From: Acidaminococcus hominis
GTDB lineage: Bacteria; Bacillota; Negativicutes; Acidaminococcales; Acidaminococcaceae
Assembly (NCBI RefSeq): GCF_021044795.1
Contig: NZ_JAJNOP010000030.1
DNA: 26,274 bases
Direction: 5' to 3' (one strand)
Made by a program: the position numbers and the translations under genes. Under the pieces are notes generated by a model that saw only the letters and a list, made by a program, of their open reading frames with translations, was not told the DNA's origin and did no database searches. Each line of letters opens with the position of its first letter. Position 1 is the first letter of the stretch. Shown here in pieces: positions 12,394 through 21,128 of this stretch.

Positions 12394-14149
12394 TTGGGTG
12401 GTCCGGGCCCAGGGGTTGGAGAAATTATTTGACGATAAGCAGGGACGGACCCTGGCCCTGAATCAAGTGGATTTTCAGGCAGCAGCAGGCAAAATGACGG
12501 CTCTCATAGGGCCGGATGGGGCGGGGAAAACCACCACCCTGCGGCTGCTGTGCGGACTCTTGTCCCCTACAGGGGGCAAACTGGAAGTGCTGGGGTTAGA
12601 TGCAGTGCAGCAAGCACCAGAAATTCAAACGAGAATCAATTATATGCCCCAAAAATTTGGCCTCTATGAAGATTTGACGGTCCAGGAAAACCTGGACTTG
12701 TATGCAGACCTTTTTGGCGTAGAGGGGGAAAAGCGGCGGCAGCGGTTTGCCAAGCTCCTTTCTATGACGGGACTGGAAGCTTTTACCGGACGGTTGGCCG
12801 GGAACTTGTCCGGGGGCATGAAACAGAAGCTGGGTCTTGCCTGCACCCTGGTACGTTCTCCGGAACTGCTGCTTTTGGATGAGCCTACGGTGGGGGTGGA
12901 CCCCCTGTCCCGGCAGGAACTTTGGGTAATCATCAAACAGCTGGTCCAGGAAGAACACCTCAGTGTTATTGTATGTACGGCCTATATGAACGAGGCCGCC
13001 ATGTGTGACGATGTGTATGTATTGAACCAGGGAAAAATCCTTTTTCAGGGTACCCCCGAGAGTCTTCAGAACGTAGCCCAGGGCCGGTGTTTTGAAGTGG
13101 TGCCGCCCCAGGGACTGCCCTGTCGGGTTATCCAGGGGGCTCTTTTGGACGATCCGGACGTGGTAGATGCCGTGCCCCAAAGCGGTCTGGTCCGGTATAT
13201 TGCCCTGCGGCCGGAAAAGCTGCCGGCTACCCTTGGCAAGTGGCAACTGGCCGCCCAGCCCGCTGCGCCCCGGCTGGAGGATGGCTTTATGATTCTCCTG
13301 CATCGGGACGCCAAGCCGGAGGATAAGCAGTTGGAACTGACGCCCCTGGAGCCGGGAACCTACCAGCCCGTTTCTCCTGAGGTCAGCATCAAGGTGGAAA
13401 ATCTGGTGAAGAAATTCGGAGATTTTACCGCCGTTTCCCATACTTCCTTCCAGGTGCATCGGGGGGAGGTATTTGGCCTTTTGGGCCCTAACGGCGCAGG
13501 GAAAACCACCACCTTCCGGATGCTCTGCGGCCTTTTGCCGGCTACGGAAGGGGTGCTCAGCGTGGCTGGGGAGAACCTGCGGACGGCCAGAACCCAGGCC
13601 AGGGCCAAAATAGGCTACGTGGCCCAGAAATTCTCCTTGTACAGCAAGCTGAGCGTCTTGGATAATCTACAGTTTTTCGGAGGAATTTACGGAATACCAC
13701 CCAAAAAATTAAAGGAGCGCATCAAACTTATCTTGGAAGAATTCCGTTTGGAGGGAATGCAGGACAAAAATGCCGGGGACCTGCCCGGCGGCTATAAGCA
13801 GCGCCTTTCCATGGCCTGCGCCCTGCTCCAGGAGCCGGAAATCCTGTTCCTGGATGAGCCCACCAGCGGCATCGATCCCCTGGCCCGGCGGCTGTTCTGG
13901 CGGCAGATTACGGATTTGGCCATGAAGGGGACCACCATTATTGTTACCACCCATTTTATGGAAGAAGCGGAGTACTGTGACCGGATCATGATTCAGGACC
14001 GGGGCGAAATGCTGATTGTAGGCTCGGCAGAAGAAATCCGGCAGCAGCTCCACAAACCCCGGGGAAATATGGATGAGCTGTTTATCGATATTGTCCACCG
14101 GGCACGGGCAGCAAAGGGGGAGGAGAACCATGCAGGACACCATCAATGA
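12386..14149 (+). CDS. Tandem ABC ATPase (YbhF-like, two NBDs)
   Basis: One 587-residue chain carries two ATP-binding domains, as in E. coli YbhF. NBD1 has Walker A GPDGAGKTT (42-50), signature LSGGMKQK and Walker B ELLLLDEPTVGVDP. NBD2 has Walker A GPNGAGKTT (367-375), signature LPGGYKQR and Walker B EILFLDEPTSGIDP. The NBD2 switch region reads VTTHFMEEAE with the catalytic His, whereas NBD1 reads VCTAYMNEA, without it. One composite site is thus expected to be degenerate and the other active. About 100 residues link the domains. The ATG overlaps the adaptor gene, and the end overlaps the first permease by 20 bp. It powers export by the two ABC-2 permeases. Confidence 0.94.
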   Translation: MADWVVRAQGLEKLFDDKQGRTLALNQVDFQAAAGKMTALIGPDGAGKTTTLRLLCGLLSPTGGKLEVLGLDAVQQAPEIQTRINYMPQKFGLYEDLTVQENLDLYADLFGVEGEKRRQRFAKLLSMTGLEAFTGRLAGNLSGGMKQKLGLACTLVRSPELLLLDEPTVGVDPLSRQELWVIIKQLVQEEHLSVIVCTAYMNEAAMCDDVYVLNQGKILFQGTPESLQNVAQGRCFEVVPPQGLPCRVIQGALLDDPDVVDAVPQSGLVRYIALRPEKLPATLGKWQLAAQPAAPRLEDGFMILLHRDAKPEDKQLELTPLEPGTYQPVSPEVSIKVENLVKKFGDFTAVSHTSFQVHRGEVFGLLGPNGAGKTTTFRMLCGLLPATEGVLSVAGENLRTARTQARAKIGYVAQKFSLYSKLSVLDNLQFFGGIYGIPPKKLKERIKLILEEFRLEGMQDKNAGDLPGGYKQRLSMACALLQEPEILFLDEPTSGIDPLARRLFWRQITDLAMKGTTIIVTTHFMEEAEYCDRIMIQDRGEMLIVGSAEEIRQQLHKPRGNMDELFIDIVHRARAAKGEENHAGHHQ

Positions 14150-15251
14150 CCGGCTGCGCCGGATGCGGGCTCTGACCCATAAAGAATTTTTGGAAGTGGG
14201 CCGGGACAAGAGCAGTCTGATGATGGGAATTTTGCTGCCCATTATCCTGATTCTGGTCATCGGCTTTGGCATCAGCCTGGACGTAAAGAATGCGCCCATT
14301 GCGGTGGTGCTGGAGGATAATGCCCCGGAAGCCCGGCAGATGGTGAATTTTGTGGATGGGTCGGAATATTTTAAGCCGGTGTATATGACGGATATCTACC
14401 AGGCTGTCCAGGCTTTTGAAACCCGAAAGGTGGACGCCATTCTCCGGGTCCCTCCGGATTTCAGCCGGCAGCTGCACCAGAACAATGCCCGGCTCCAGCT
14501 GATTTTATATGGGGTGGATACCACTACTGCCATGACCCTGCAATCCTATGTGGAGGCAGGAGTCAGCCAGTGGACGGGGGAGTATCTGGCGGCTCAGGGG
14601 CTGGGCGGAGTTACCCTGGAAAGCCGGCTGTGGTTCAACGATGCCCATGCCAGTACCTGGGTTTTTGTGCCGGGGCTGATCCTGATGATTGTGACGCTGG
14701 TAGGGGTGCTGCTTACCGCCGGGGTAATGGCCCGGGAGTATGAGCGGGGCACCTTTGAATCCCTGTTTGTAACTCCGGTGCGGAAGGGAGAGCTGATTGT
14801 AGCCAAAATTATTCCGTATTTCTGCATTGCCATGCTGGGGGTATTGATCTGTCTGGTATTGTCCCGGTATTTATTCCAGGTGCCCCTGGTGGGCTCCCTG
14901 GCCCTGATTCTTTTGGTAACCATCTTGTATCTGTTGGCTGCCCTGGGGGCGGGAATCCTGATTTCCGTAGTGACCAAGGGGCAGTTCATGGCTACCCAGG
15001 TGGCCATGTTGGTAAGCTTTCTGCCCAGCATTATGGTGTCGGGCTTTCTGTTTGACCTGCGCAGCACTCCCCTGGTGGTACAGCTGTCCGGGGAAATCCT
15101 GCCCTTCAGCCATTACCTGACGGTATTGAAAACCCTGTTTTTGGCCGGAAATATCTGGCCGGTAATCTGGAAGCAGGGGGCCATCTTGGTGTTTTTTGCC
15201 ATTCTGTTTACGGAACTGGCCTTCCATATCATCCGAAAGAAGGTGGAATGA
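14130..15251 (+). CDS. ABC-2 type permease (YbhS-like)
   Basis: The 373-residue permease has ABC-2 topology: a first transmembrane helix (SSLMMGILLPIILILVIGFG), a large extracytoplasmic domain of about 150 residues, then five membrane segments from VFVPGLILMIVTLVGVLLTA to the C-terminus. The cytoplasmic N-terminal RRMRALTHKEFLEVGRDK and the AREYERGTFESLFVTPVRKG segment after the second helix are hallmarks. ATG 14130 is chosen because GGGGAGGAG lies just upstream; a start 57 bp earlier is possible but lies deep in the ATPase gene. It pairs with the next permease as a heterodimer. Confidence 0.92.
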   Translation: MQDTINDRLRRMRALTHKEFLEVGRDKSSLMMGILLPIILILVIGFGISLDVKNAPIAVVLEDNAPEARQMVNFVDGSEYFKPVYMTDIYQAVQAFETRKVDAILRVPPDFSRQLHQNNARLQLILYGVDTTTAMTLQSYVEAGVSQWTGEYLAAQGLGGVTLESRLWFNDAHASTWVFVPGLILMIVTLVGVLLTAGVMAREYERGTFESLFVTPVRKGELIVAKIIPYFCIAMLGVLICLVLSRYLFQVPLVGSLALILLVTILYLLAALGAGILISVVTKGQFMATQVAMLVSFLPSIMVSGFLFDLRSTPLVVQLSGEILPFSHYLTVLKTLFLAGNIWPVIWKQGAILVFFAILFTELAFHIIRKKVE

Positions 15252-16366
15252 TGACGGGCTGGAAACTTTTCTGGTATCAGGTAAAGTGCATCTGCCGCAA
15301 GGAATTTCTGGCCATTATGAAGGACAAAGCCTTCCGGCGGATTTTGGTGATTCCGGTGATTTTTACGGGAATCCTTTTTGGCTACGCCGCCACCTTCAAT
15401 GTAACCTATATTTCCTACGGGGTATTGGACCAGAGCCATTCGGAAGCCTCTGCCTCCCTTTTGGCAAGGCTGGACGGCACGGGCTTTTTCCACCGGGCAG
15501 CCACCCTCCAAAACGCTTCCCAGATTGCGGCTATTATGGATACGGAACAGGCCATGATGGTGCTGGCTATTCCCCAAGATTTTACCCAAAGGCTGGAGCG
15601 GGGAGAGAAGGCCAGGCTCCAGCTGATTACCGACGGCCGCAATACCATGACGGCCAGCCTGGCGTCCGCTTATACGGGCCGGGTGGTGGCCAGCTGGGCC
15701 AGCGCCCGGACGGGGCAGCCCCTGCCGGTTACCCTGGAACCCAGAACCTGGTTTAACCCCAACCAGTCCACCCGCTGGTACTTTGCACCGGGCATTATGG
15801 GGCTCATGAGCTTTGCCCAGGTTATTTTATTGTCCGGTATGTCCGTAGCCCGGGAACGGGAGGAGGGAACCTTTGAGCAGCTGCTGGTTACCCCGGCATC
15901 GCCTTTGGTACTGCTGATTGGCAAGGCATTTCCTCCTGTGGTGGTGGGTCTGATGCAGGCCACCATTCTGCTGCTGATTGACCTGTTTTGGTTCCGGGTG
16001 CCTTTTGCCGGCTCTTATCCTACCTTGTACCTGGTTCTGCTGGTGTATTTTCTCAGTTCCACCGGGATTGGCCTTAGTATTTCCTCGGTCTGCTCCAGTA
16101 TGCAGCAGGTCCAGGTCTATACCTATGTGTACCTGATTCCCAATGCCTTACTGTCCGGGGTAGCTACTCCGGTGCGGAATATGCCCCAATTTCTCCAGCT
16201 GCTGACCTACGTGGATCCCCTGCGTTTTGCCCTGGATGCCATGCGGCGGATCTATTTTGAGGGGGCGGGGCTTTCCACTATTGCTTTTGATTTTGTGCCC
16301 ATGGTGATTGTGGCCATTCTGACTTTGGCTTTGGCGGCCCACCTGTTTCGGGAGAATCTTAGCTAG
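15248..16366 (+). CDS. ABC-2 type permease (YbhR-like)
   Basis: This 372-residue permease is the second half of the channel. It has the same plan as its neighbour: N-terminal CRKEFLAIMKDKAFRRILVI leading into the first membrane helix, an extracytoplasmic domain, then FAPGIMGLMSFAQVILLSGM. AREREEGTFEQLLVTPASPL follows, then further membrane helices ending AILTLALAAHLFRENLS. The ATG overlaps the preceding stop (ATGA); a second ATG at 15251 is an equally possible start. No terminator is visible after it; the next gene has its own promoter. Substrate is unknown: YbhFSR-type systems have been linked to drugs and cations, which is not evidence for this one. Confidence 0.92.
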   Translation: MMTGWKLFWYQVKCICRKEFLAIMKDKAFRRILVIPVIFTGILFGYAATFNVTYISYGVLDQSHSEASASLLARLDGTGFFHRAATLQNASQIAAIMDTEQAMMVLAIPQDFTQRLERGEKARLQLITDGRNTMTASLASAYTGRVVASWASARTGQPLPVTLEPRTWFNPNQSTRWYFAPGIMGLMSFAQVILLSGMSVAREREEGTFEQLLVTPASPLVLLIGKAFPPVVVGLMQATILLLIDLFWFRVPFAGSYPTLYLVLLVYFLSSTGIGLSISSVCSSMQQVQVYTYVYLIPNALLSGVATPVRNMPQFLQLLTYVDPLRFALDAMRRIYFEGAGLSTIAFDFVPMVIVAILTLALAAHLFRENLS

Positions 16367-16392
16367 GGTACCTGGGCGGAGTATGGTATAAT
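16364..16392 (+). promoter_or_regulatory. Extended -10 promoter for the M20 peptidase gene
   Basis: A perfect TATAAT (16387-16392) preceded by TG one base upstream (16384-16385) is an extended -10. The -35 at 17 bp (TAGGGT, 16364-16369) is poor. The start would be near 16399, 24 bp before the ATG. Confidence 0.65.
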
Positions 16393-16422
16393 CAAAAAGA
16401 CAATGCCAAATGGAGGTGCAGC

Positions 16423-17538
16423 ATGAACGAAGTATTGCGGAAACTGGTCAACGATTATATTGACCATAATATGGCGGATTATATCCAGTTGTTATACGAT
16501 GTAACGTCCCTGCCGTCTCCCACCGGGGAGGAAGGGAAAAAAGCCCAATGGATTCTGGAACAGCTGAAAGCCCTGGGGGCAGAAGGTTCCTACATTGACG
16601 AAGCAGGAAATGTGGTGTATCCCTGCCATATTGACGGGGCAGAGAAGTTTCCCCTGTATACGGCCCACATGGATACGGTGTTCGCAGGGGTTACCCACAT
16701 TGTGCCGGAAATCGCCGGCCATGTGATGAAGGCCCCTTCCTGCGGGGATAACAGCTCCGACGTGGCTGCCCTGCTGTTTCTCATCAAAATGATGCATACC
16801 ATGAAGCTCCACACCCCGGCCATTTTTGCTTTTAATACTGGGGAAGAGGGACTGGGCAACCTGAAGGGCAGCCGCTATCTGACGGATACCTGGGGGGATC
16901 GGCTCACCTATTTCCTGGCAGTGGATGGGTTTAATGACCGGTTCGTCAACCTGGCGGTAGGATCCCGGCGTTATGCGGTTCATGTGGTGACCCCCGGAGG
17001 GCACAGCTTCGGGGCGTTTGGCAATGCCAACGCCATTGCAGAGGCGTCCGCCATCATCCAGGAATTTTACCAGCTGACGGTACCCAAGGACCCCAAGACC
17101 ACCTACAATGTGGGCACCATTCAGGGCGGAACCACGGTAAATTCCATTGCAGAAGAAGTGGAATTCACGGTGGATATGCGTTCGGTTTCCCATACGGAAC
17201 TGTTGAAGCTGGATGCGGCCTTCCAGGCCATCCTGGACCAGCATAGACGGGAAGACGTGCAGATTGAAACCCTGCTTTTGGGAGAACGGCCCTGCAGCGA
17301 GGGCGCTTTGGAGAACGAGATTTATGACCGGATTCAGGCTATTCGGAAGCGGGAGGGGCTGTCCACCCATTTTGACTGCGGCAGTACCGATGCCAACATT
17401 CCCCTGAGCCGGCACATTCCGGCCATGGCTTTTGGCATCAGCAAGGGTACTGGCCTCCATACGGTCCATGAGGAACTGGATATGACCAGCCTGGCGCCGG
17501 GTCTGAAGCAGCTGGCTGCCTTTATCTGGAAGCTGTAA
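16423..17538 (+). CDS. M20-family metallopeptidase (tripeptidase-T-like)
   Basis: The 371-residue product has the di-metal centre of M20 peptidases. H82 and D84 lie in YTAHMDTVF, D109 in SCGDNSSD, E141/E142 in NTGEEGLGN, and there is a late His in TGLHTVHEELD. The dimerisation lid is visible around VVTPGGHSFGAFGNANAI and QGGTTVNSIAEEVEFTVDMR. Such enzymes are cytoplasmic exo- or tripeptidases or deacylases; the exact substrate cannot be set. GGAGGTG precedes the ATG. The gene is monocistronic, with its own promoter and a terminator. Peptide catabolism would suit an amino-acid-fermenting organism (inference). Confidence 0.88.
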   Translation: MNEVLRKLVNDYIDHNMADYIQLLYDVTSLPSPTGEEGKKAQWILEQLKALGAEGSYIDEAGNVVYPCHIDGAEKFPLYTAHMDTVFAGVTHIVPEIAGHVMKAPSCGDNSSDVAALLFLIKMMHTMKLHTPAIFAFNTGEEGLGNLKGSRYLTDTWGDRLTYFLAVDGFNDRFVNLAVGSRRYAVHVVTPGGHSFGAFGNANAIAEASAIIQEFYQLTVPKDPKTTYNVGTIQGGTTVNSIAEEVEFTVDMRSVSHTELLKLDAAFQAILDQHRREDVQIETLLLGERPCSEGALENEIYDRIQAIRKREGLSTHFDCGSTDANIPLSRHIPAMAFGISKGTGLHTVHEELDMTSLAPGLKQLAAFIWKL

Positions 17539-17588
17539 GGCCGGAAAGCAGCTTAGAAAGCGTAATACTCAAAAATAAAGAAATTTAT

Positions 17589-17624
17589 AAAACCACTCCA
17601 TAGAAAAATGGGGTGGTTTTGTTT
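17589..17624 (+). terminator. Intrinsic terminator after the M20 peptidase gene
   Basis: AAAACCACTCCAT (17589-17601) pairs with ATGGGGTGGTTTT (17608-17620) with one mismatch and a short A-rich loop, followed by GTTT. Confidence 0.88.
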
Positions 17625-17670
17625 CAATGTTACAATTTCCTTTAGCATAAAAAGTTTTTTAGAATTTTTG

Positions 17671-17700
17671 TTGACAGCCCTGGACTCAGGGTGGTATCCT
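17671..17700 (+). promoter_or_regulatory. Promoter of the trp operon
   Basis: TTGACA (17671-17676), an 18-bp spacer and TATCCT (17695-17700) preceded by an extended TG (17692-17693) form the promoter. Transcription would start near 17707 at the beginning of the T-box leader. Confidence 0.8.
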
Positions 17701-17706
17701 AAGGGC

Positions 17707-17983
17707 ACAATTTCAAATGACTACTGAAACCATTGAAGTGGAGATAACGTCAGAGGATGTGCTTACAGAGAGTCCGGGGTGCTGGAAACCGGATAGCGGC
17801 AGACTGGCAAATGGACCACTGAGGGCGCGATGAAATCGAAAGAAAGTATCCCGCGACGCAGCACCTGCGTTATTGGTGAGGAATGTGTTGGCATTCTGCT
17901 GAGCGTACAATGTGAAAGCATTGTAATACGGGGTGGTACCGCAGGTTATAACACCTGTCCTTGTAGAAGGACAGGTGTTTTTT
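17707..17983 (+). ncRNA. T-box leader of the trp operon (Trp specifier UGG)
   Basis: The leader shows ACAGAGAGTCC (stem I, about 17765-17775), the apical GGTGCTGGAAACC (17778-17790), and the T-box core GGGGTGGTACCGCAG (17930-17944). The basal stem pairs AGTGG (about 17736-17740) with CCACT (17816-17820). The upper helix pairs GTCAG with CTGGC (17804-17808). The 3' specifier-loop strand is then AAA-TGG-A (17809-17815), giving specifier UGG at 17812-17814, read by tRNA-Trp. This agrees with the seven trp genes downstream. Uncharged tRNA-Trp should open expression of the operon. Confidence 0.95.
17950..17983 (+). terminator. T-box terminator of the trp leader
   Basis: AACACCTGTCCTT (17950-17962) pairs perfectly with AAGGACAGGTGTT (17967-17979) around GTAG, followed by a T-tract. 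It lies directly after the T-box core. Confidence 0.93.
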
Positions 17984-18004
17984 GTTACTTTACTTTGCGG
18001 CTTC

Positions 18005-18046
18005 ACGGATATCCAGGCGGATTGACCAACGGGATATCCGTTTTTT
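18005..18046 (+). terminator. Second terminator-like hairpin before trpE
   Basis: ACGGATATCC (18005-18014) pairs perfectly with GGATATCCGT (18032-18041) around a 17-nt loop and runs into a T-tract (18041-18046). It lies between the T-box terminator and the trpE RBS (GAGGAGGAG at about 18052-18060). It may be a backup or independent attenuator. Each arm contains the self-complementary GGATATCC. Confidence 0.7.
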
Positions 18047-18064
18047 CATGTGAGGAGGAGCATT

Positions 18065-19528
18065 ATGAAACAACAAACTTTGGAAGAATTACAACATAGC
18101 GCAAAAAATTATCCGGCGGTGCCGGTGGTACGGGAAATCCTGGCAGATACCCTGACCCCTATTGGGCTGGTGAGCCTGCTGCGCAGGGACCGGAATCGGT
18201 ACTTTCTGTTGGAGAGTCTGGAGAAGGAGGACCCTTCCGGCCGGTATTCCTTCATTGGCTGTGATCCCCGGCTGCGGCTGACTGCCAAGGCTGGAAAAGC
18301 CCAGCTGGAAGGGGAGAACGGGCAGGTGGAAACCCTTGCGGAGGATCCCCTGACGGCACTCCGCCGGCTGCTGAAGGAATACGCCATTCCTTCCCTGCCG
18401 GACCTGCCGCCCTTTACCGGAGGCCTGGTGGGATACTTCTCCTATGATTTTATCCAGTACTGTGAACCCAGTCTGCATTTCGATCCGAAAAAGGCCACAC
18501 CCTTCCCAGATTTTGACCTGATGCTTTTTGACAAAATCATCGCCTTTGATAGTTTCAAACAAAAACTGTACTTAGCAGTAACCATTAAAACTGACCACCT
18601 GGCAGATAATTACCAGAAAGCACAGGTAGAATTGGACAAGCTGGAAGCCTTGACCCGGCAGCCGGTGGTACCGCCCCAGCTTGAGAAAGCGGTGCTGGGA
18701 CCCATTACCAGCAACCAAAGCAAGGAAACCTACCGGCGCAATGTGGAAACCATCAAGGAACATATCCGCTGCGGCGATATTTTCCAGGCGGTATACTCCC
18801 AGCGGTTTTCCGCAGACTACGACCAGGATCTGTTTTCTATGTACCGGATTCTCCGGACCACCAATCCTTCCCAGTACATGGTGCTGCTCAGCACCGGGGA
18901 AGTGGAACTGGCGGGTTCTTCTCCGGAAACCCTGATTCAGGTCAAGGGCCGGACCATTACCTCCATGCCCATTGCCGGGACCCGGAAAAGGGGCCGTACG
19001 GAGGCTGAGGACAAGGCCCTGGAGCAGGACCTGCTTCAGGATCCCAAAGAGCTCAGCGAGCACAATATGCTGGTGGACCTGGCCCGGAATGATGTGGGCA
19101 AAACGGCGGAATTCGGTTCTGTCCAGGTGTCGGATTACCTGCTGGTGAAGAAGTTCTCCCATGTGATGCACCTTACCAGCAAGGTAACGGGAACCCTCCG
19201 GGCGGACAAGGATTGCGTGGACACCCTGTGTGCTGCCTTTCCGGCAGGTACCCTGTCCGGAGCGCCCAAGGTCAGGGCCTGTGAAATCATCGATGCATTG
19301 GAACCGGAGCGGCGGGGCCCCTACGGAGGCGGCATGGGGTACCTGGACTTTGCCGGGAACATGGATATCTGCATTACCATTCGCACAGCCCTGAAATACG
19401 GCGGCCGGGTGTACTTCCAAGCCGGCGGCGGTATTGTGGCGGATTCCCAGGTGGAAAATGAATTTGCCGAAACGGTGAACAAGTCGGCGGCCATTCGGGC
19501 AGCCCTGGAAGCAGCAGCGGAGGAATAA
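18065..19528 (+). CDS. trpE: Anthranilate synthase component I
   Basis: TrpE converts chorismate to anthranilate using ammonia supplied by TrpG. The 487-residue product has the N-terminal regulatory segment RYFLLESLEKED containing the LLES motif, which is the tryptophan feedback site in studied enzymes. The catalytic chorismate-binding domain contains QAVYSQRF, SPETLIQVKGRTITSMPIAG, HNMLVDLARND, FPAGTLSGAPKVRA and the C-terminal GGIVADSQVENEFAETVNK. ATG 18065 sits behind GAGGAGGAG; an in-frame ATG five codons earlier lies within that RBS and is rejected. It is the first gene of the operon, 3 bp before trpG. Confidence 0.97.
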   Translation: MKQQTLEELQHSAKNYPAVPVVREILADTLTPIGLVSLLRRDRNRYFLLESLEKEDPSGRYSFIGCDPRLRLTAKAGKAQLEGENGQVETLAEDPLTALRRLLKEYAIPSLPDLPPFTGGLVGYFSYDFIQYCEPSLHFDPKKATPFPDFDLMLFDKIIAFDSFKQKLYLAVTIKTDHLADNYQKAQVELDKLEALTRQPVVPPQLEKAVLGPITSNQSKETYRRNVETIKEHIRCGDIFQAVYSQRFSADYDQDLFSMYRILRTTNPSQYMVLLSTGEVELAGSSPETLIQVKGRTITSMPIAGTRKRGRTEAEDKALEQDLLQDPKELSEHNMLVDLARNDVGKTAEFGSVQVSDYLLVKKFSHVMHLTSKVTGTLRADKDCVDTLCAAFPAGTLSGAPKVRACEIIDALEPERRGPYGGGMGYLDFAGNMDICITIRTALKYGGRVYFQAGGGIVADSQVENEFAETVNKSAAIRAALEAAAEE

Positions 19529-19531
19529 ATC

Positions 19532-20110
19532 ATGATTTTACTGATTGACAATTACGATAGTTTTACCTATAACCTGTACCAATTGGTGGGAACCTTGCAG
19601 CCGGACGTAAAAGTGGTGCGCAACGATGCCCTGACTGTGGCGGATATCCGCCAAATGGCCCCCACCCACCTGATTTTGTCCCCGGGTCCGGGGCGGCCGG
19701 AGGATGCCGGTATCTGCGAAGAGGCGCTGCGGGAGCTGAAAGGGGAACTGCCCATCCTGGGGGTCTGCCTGGGGCACCAAGCCTTGGGAGAAGTCTTCGG
19801 CGGCCGGGTGATTCGGGCACCCCAGCTGGTCCACGGCAAGCAGAGCCAGGTACACATTGCCAATGGTTCCGCCCTGTTCCAGGGGCTGGCACCTATTATT
19901 CCGGCAGCCCGGTACCATTCGCTCCTAGTGGAAAAAGCCACCCTGCCGGACGAACTCCTGGTAATTGCGGAAACGGACCAGGGAGAAATCATGGGGCTGA
20001 AGCATCGGGATTACAATTTGTATGGTTTGCAGTTCCATCCGGAATCCATTCTGACCCCGGACGGCAAGCAGATCATCCAGAATTTCTTACAGATTGAAGG
20101 AGGGAAATGA
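19532..20110 (+). CDS. trpG: Anthranilate synthase component II (glutamine amidotransferase)
   Basis: TrpG hydrolyses glutamine and channels ammonia to TrpE; related proteins also serve PabB for folate. The 192-residue class I amidotransferase shows LIDNYDSFTYNLYQLVG at the N-terminus, the oxyanion region SPGPGRPEDAG, and the nucleophile Cys in GVCLGHQALGE. The His-Glu pair is in LQFHPESILT. It is a free-standing subunit rather than a fusion to trpD or trpE. GGAGGA lies upstream. No second pabA-like gene is seen in the window, so a dual role is possible. Confidence 0.96.
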   Translation: MILLIDNYDSFTYNLYQLVGTLQPDVKVVRNDALTVADIRQMAPTHLILSPGPGRPEDAGICEEALRELKGELPILGVCLGHQALGEVFGGRVIRAPQLVHGKQSQVHIANGSALFQGLAPIIPAARYHSLLVEKATLPDELLVIAETDQGEIMGLKHRDYNLYGLQFHPESILTPDGKQIIQNFLQIEGGK

Positions 20111-20111
20111 C

Positions 20112-21128
20112 ATGCTGGAAATACAGAATGCCCTGCTGAAAGCAGCAGATGGCTATGATTTGAGCCTTGAGGAGACCCGGGGCGTTATGGATACCATTAT
20201 GAGCGGCCAGGCTACGGATGCCCAAATTGCCAGCTTCATTACCGCCATGCGGATGAAGGGGGAAACGGTGGAGGAAATTACCGCCTGTGCCCTGGTGCTT
20301 CGGGATAAATGCCAACGGCTGGAGCCCCAACAGGATGTGCTGGATATTGTTGGGACCGGCGGCGACCGGGCCAATACCTTCAACATCTCCACCACCAGCG
20401 CCTTTGTGATTGCCTCTGCCGGGGTGCCCGTAGCCAAGCATGGGAACCGCAGTGTGTCCAGCAAATGCGGTGCCGCAGATTGCCTGGAAGCCCTGGGCGC
20501 CCGGTTGGACGTGCCCCGACAGCGGAGCGAAGCAATTTTGCAGGAGCTGGGCTTCTGCTTCCTGTTTGCGCCCCTGTACCATTCTTCCATGAAATACGCC
20601 GGCCCGGTGCGCAAGCAGCTGGGGCTGCGGACCCTGTTCAACATCATTGGGCCCTTGACCAACCCGGCTGGTGCTACCATGCAGCTGCTGGGCGTTTACG
20701 ACGAAAACCTGGTGGAACCTATGGCCAAGGTGCTGGCCAATCTGGGAGTGAAACGAGCCATGGTGGTCCATGGTCATGACGGCCTGGACGAGGCCACCCT
20801 GACTACTTCCTCCACCCTTTGTGAGCTCATTGACGGCCGCATGAACAGCTTCTTTCTGGATCCGGCCCAGTTGGGATTGAAACGCTGCCAAAAGGAAGAC
20901 CTGGTGGGCGGCAGCCCAGCAGAAAATGCCCAGCTGACCCTGGATATTTTAAGCGGCCGGGACCGGGGTCCAAAACGGGATGCGGTGCTGTTAAACTCCG
21001 CCCTGTGCATTTACCTGGGCAAAGGGCAAAAGGTGCTCCGGGACTGCCTTGCGGAAGCGGCGGATATCATTGACAGCGGCAAGGCCCTGGCCAAGCTGCA
21101 GCGCTTTGTGGAGCTGACCCAGGCATGA
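20112..21128 (+). CDS. trpD: Anthranilate phosphoribosyltransferase
   Basis: TrpD joins anthranilate and PRPP to form phosphoribosylanthranilate. The 338-residue product has the PRPP loop VGTGGDRANTFNIS, the second conserved stretch VAKHGNRSVSSKCGAADCLE, and GPLTNPAGATMQLLGVY, typical of the family. Start 20112 follows GAAGGAGGG by 7-8 nt and lies one base after the trpG stop. An in-frame ATG at 20094 inside trpG has no RBS. The stop overlaps trpC by ATGA, indicating coupling. Confidence 0.97.
   Translation: MLEIQNALLKAADGYDLSLEETRGVMDTIMSGQATDAQIASFITAMRMKGETVEEITACALVLRDKCQRLEPQQDVLDIVGTGGDRANTFNISTTSAFVIASAGVPVAKHGNRSVSSKCGAADCLEALGARLDVPRQRSEAILQELGFCFLFAPLYHSSMKYAGPVRKQLGLRTLFNIIGPLTNPAGATMQLLGVYDENLVEPMAKVLANLGVKRAMVVHGHDGLDEATLTTSSTLCELIDGRMNSFFLDPAQLGLKRCQKEDLVGGSPAENAQLTLDILSGRDRGPKRDAVLLNSALCIYLGKGQKVLRDCLAEAADIIDSGKALAKLQRFVELTQA

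Noticed and set aside
16492..17469. 325-codon - strand frame opposite the M20 peptidase
   Set aside because: Antisense shadow of a well-conserved enzyme gene.
17830..18099. Open frame of 89 codons in the trp leader
   Set aside because: It spans the T-box core, two hairpins and the trpE start; its composition follows the structured RNA and there is no RBS.
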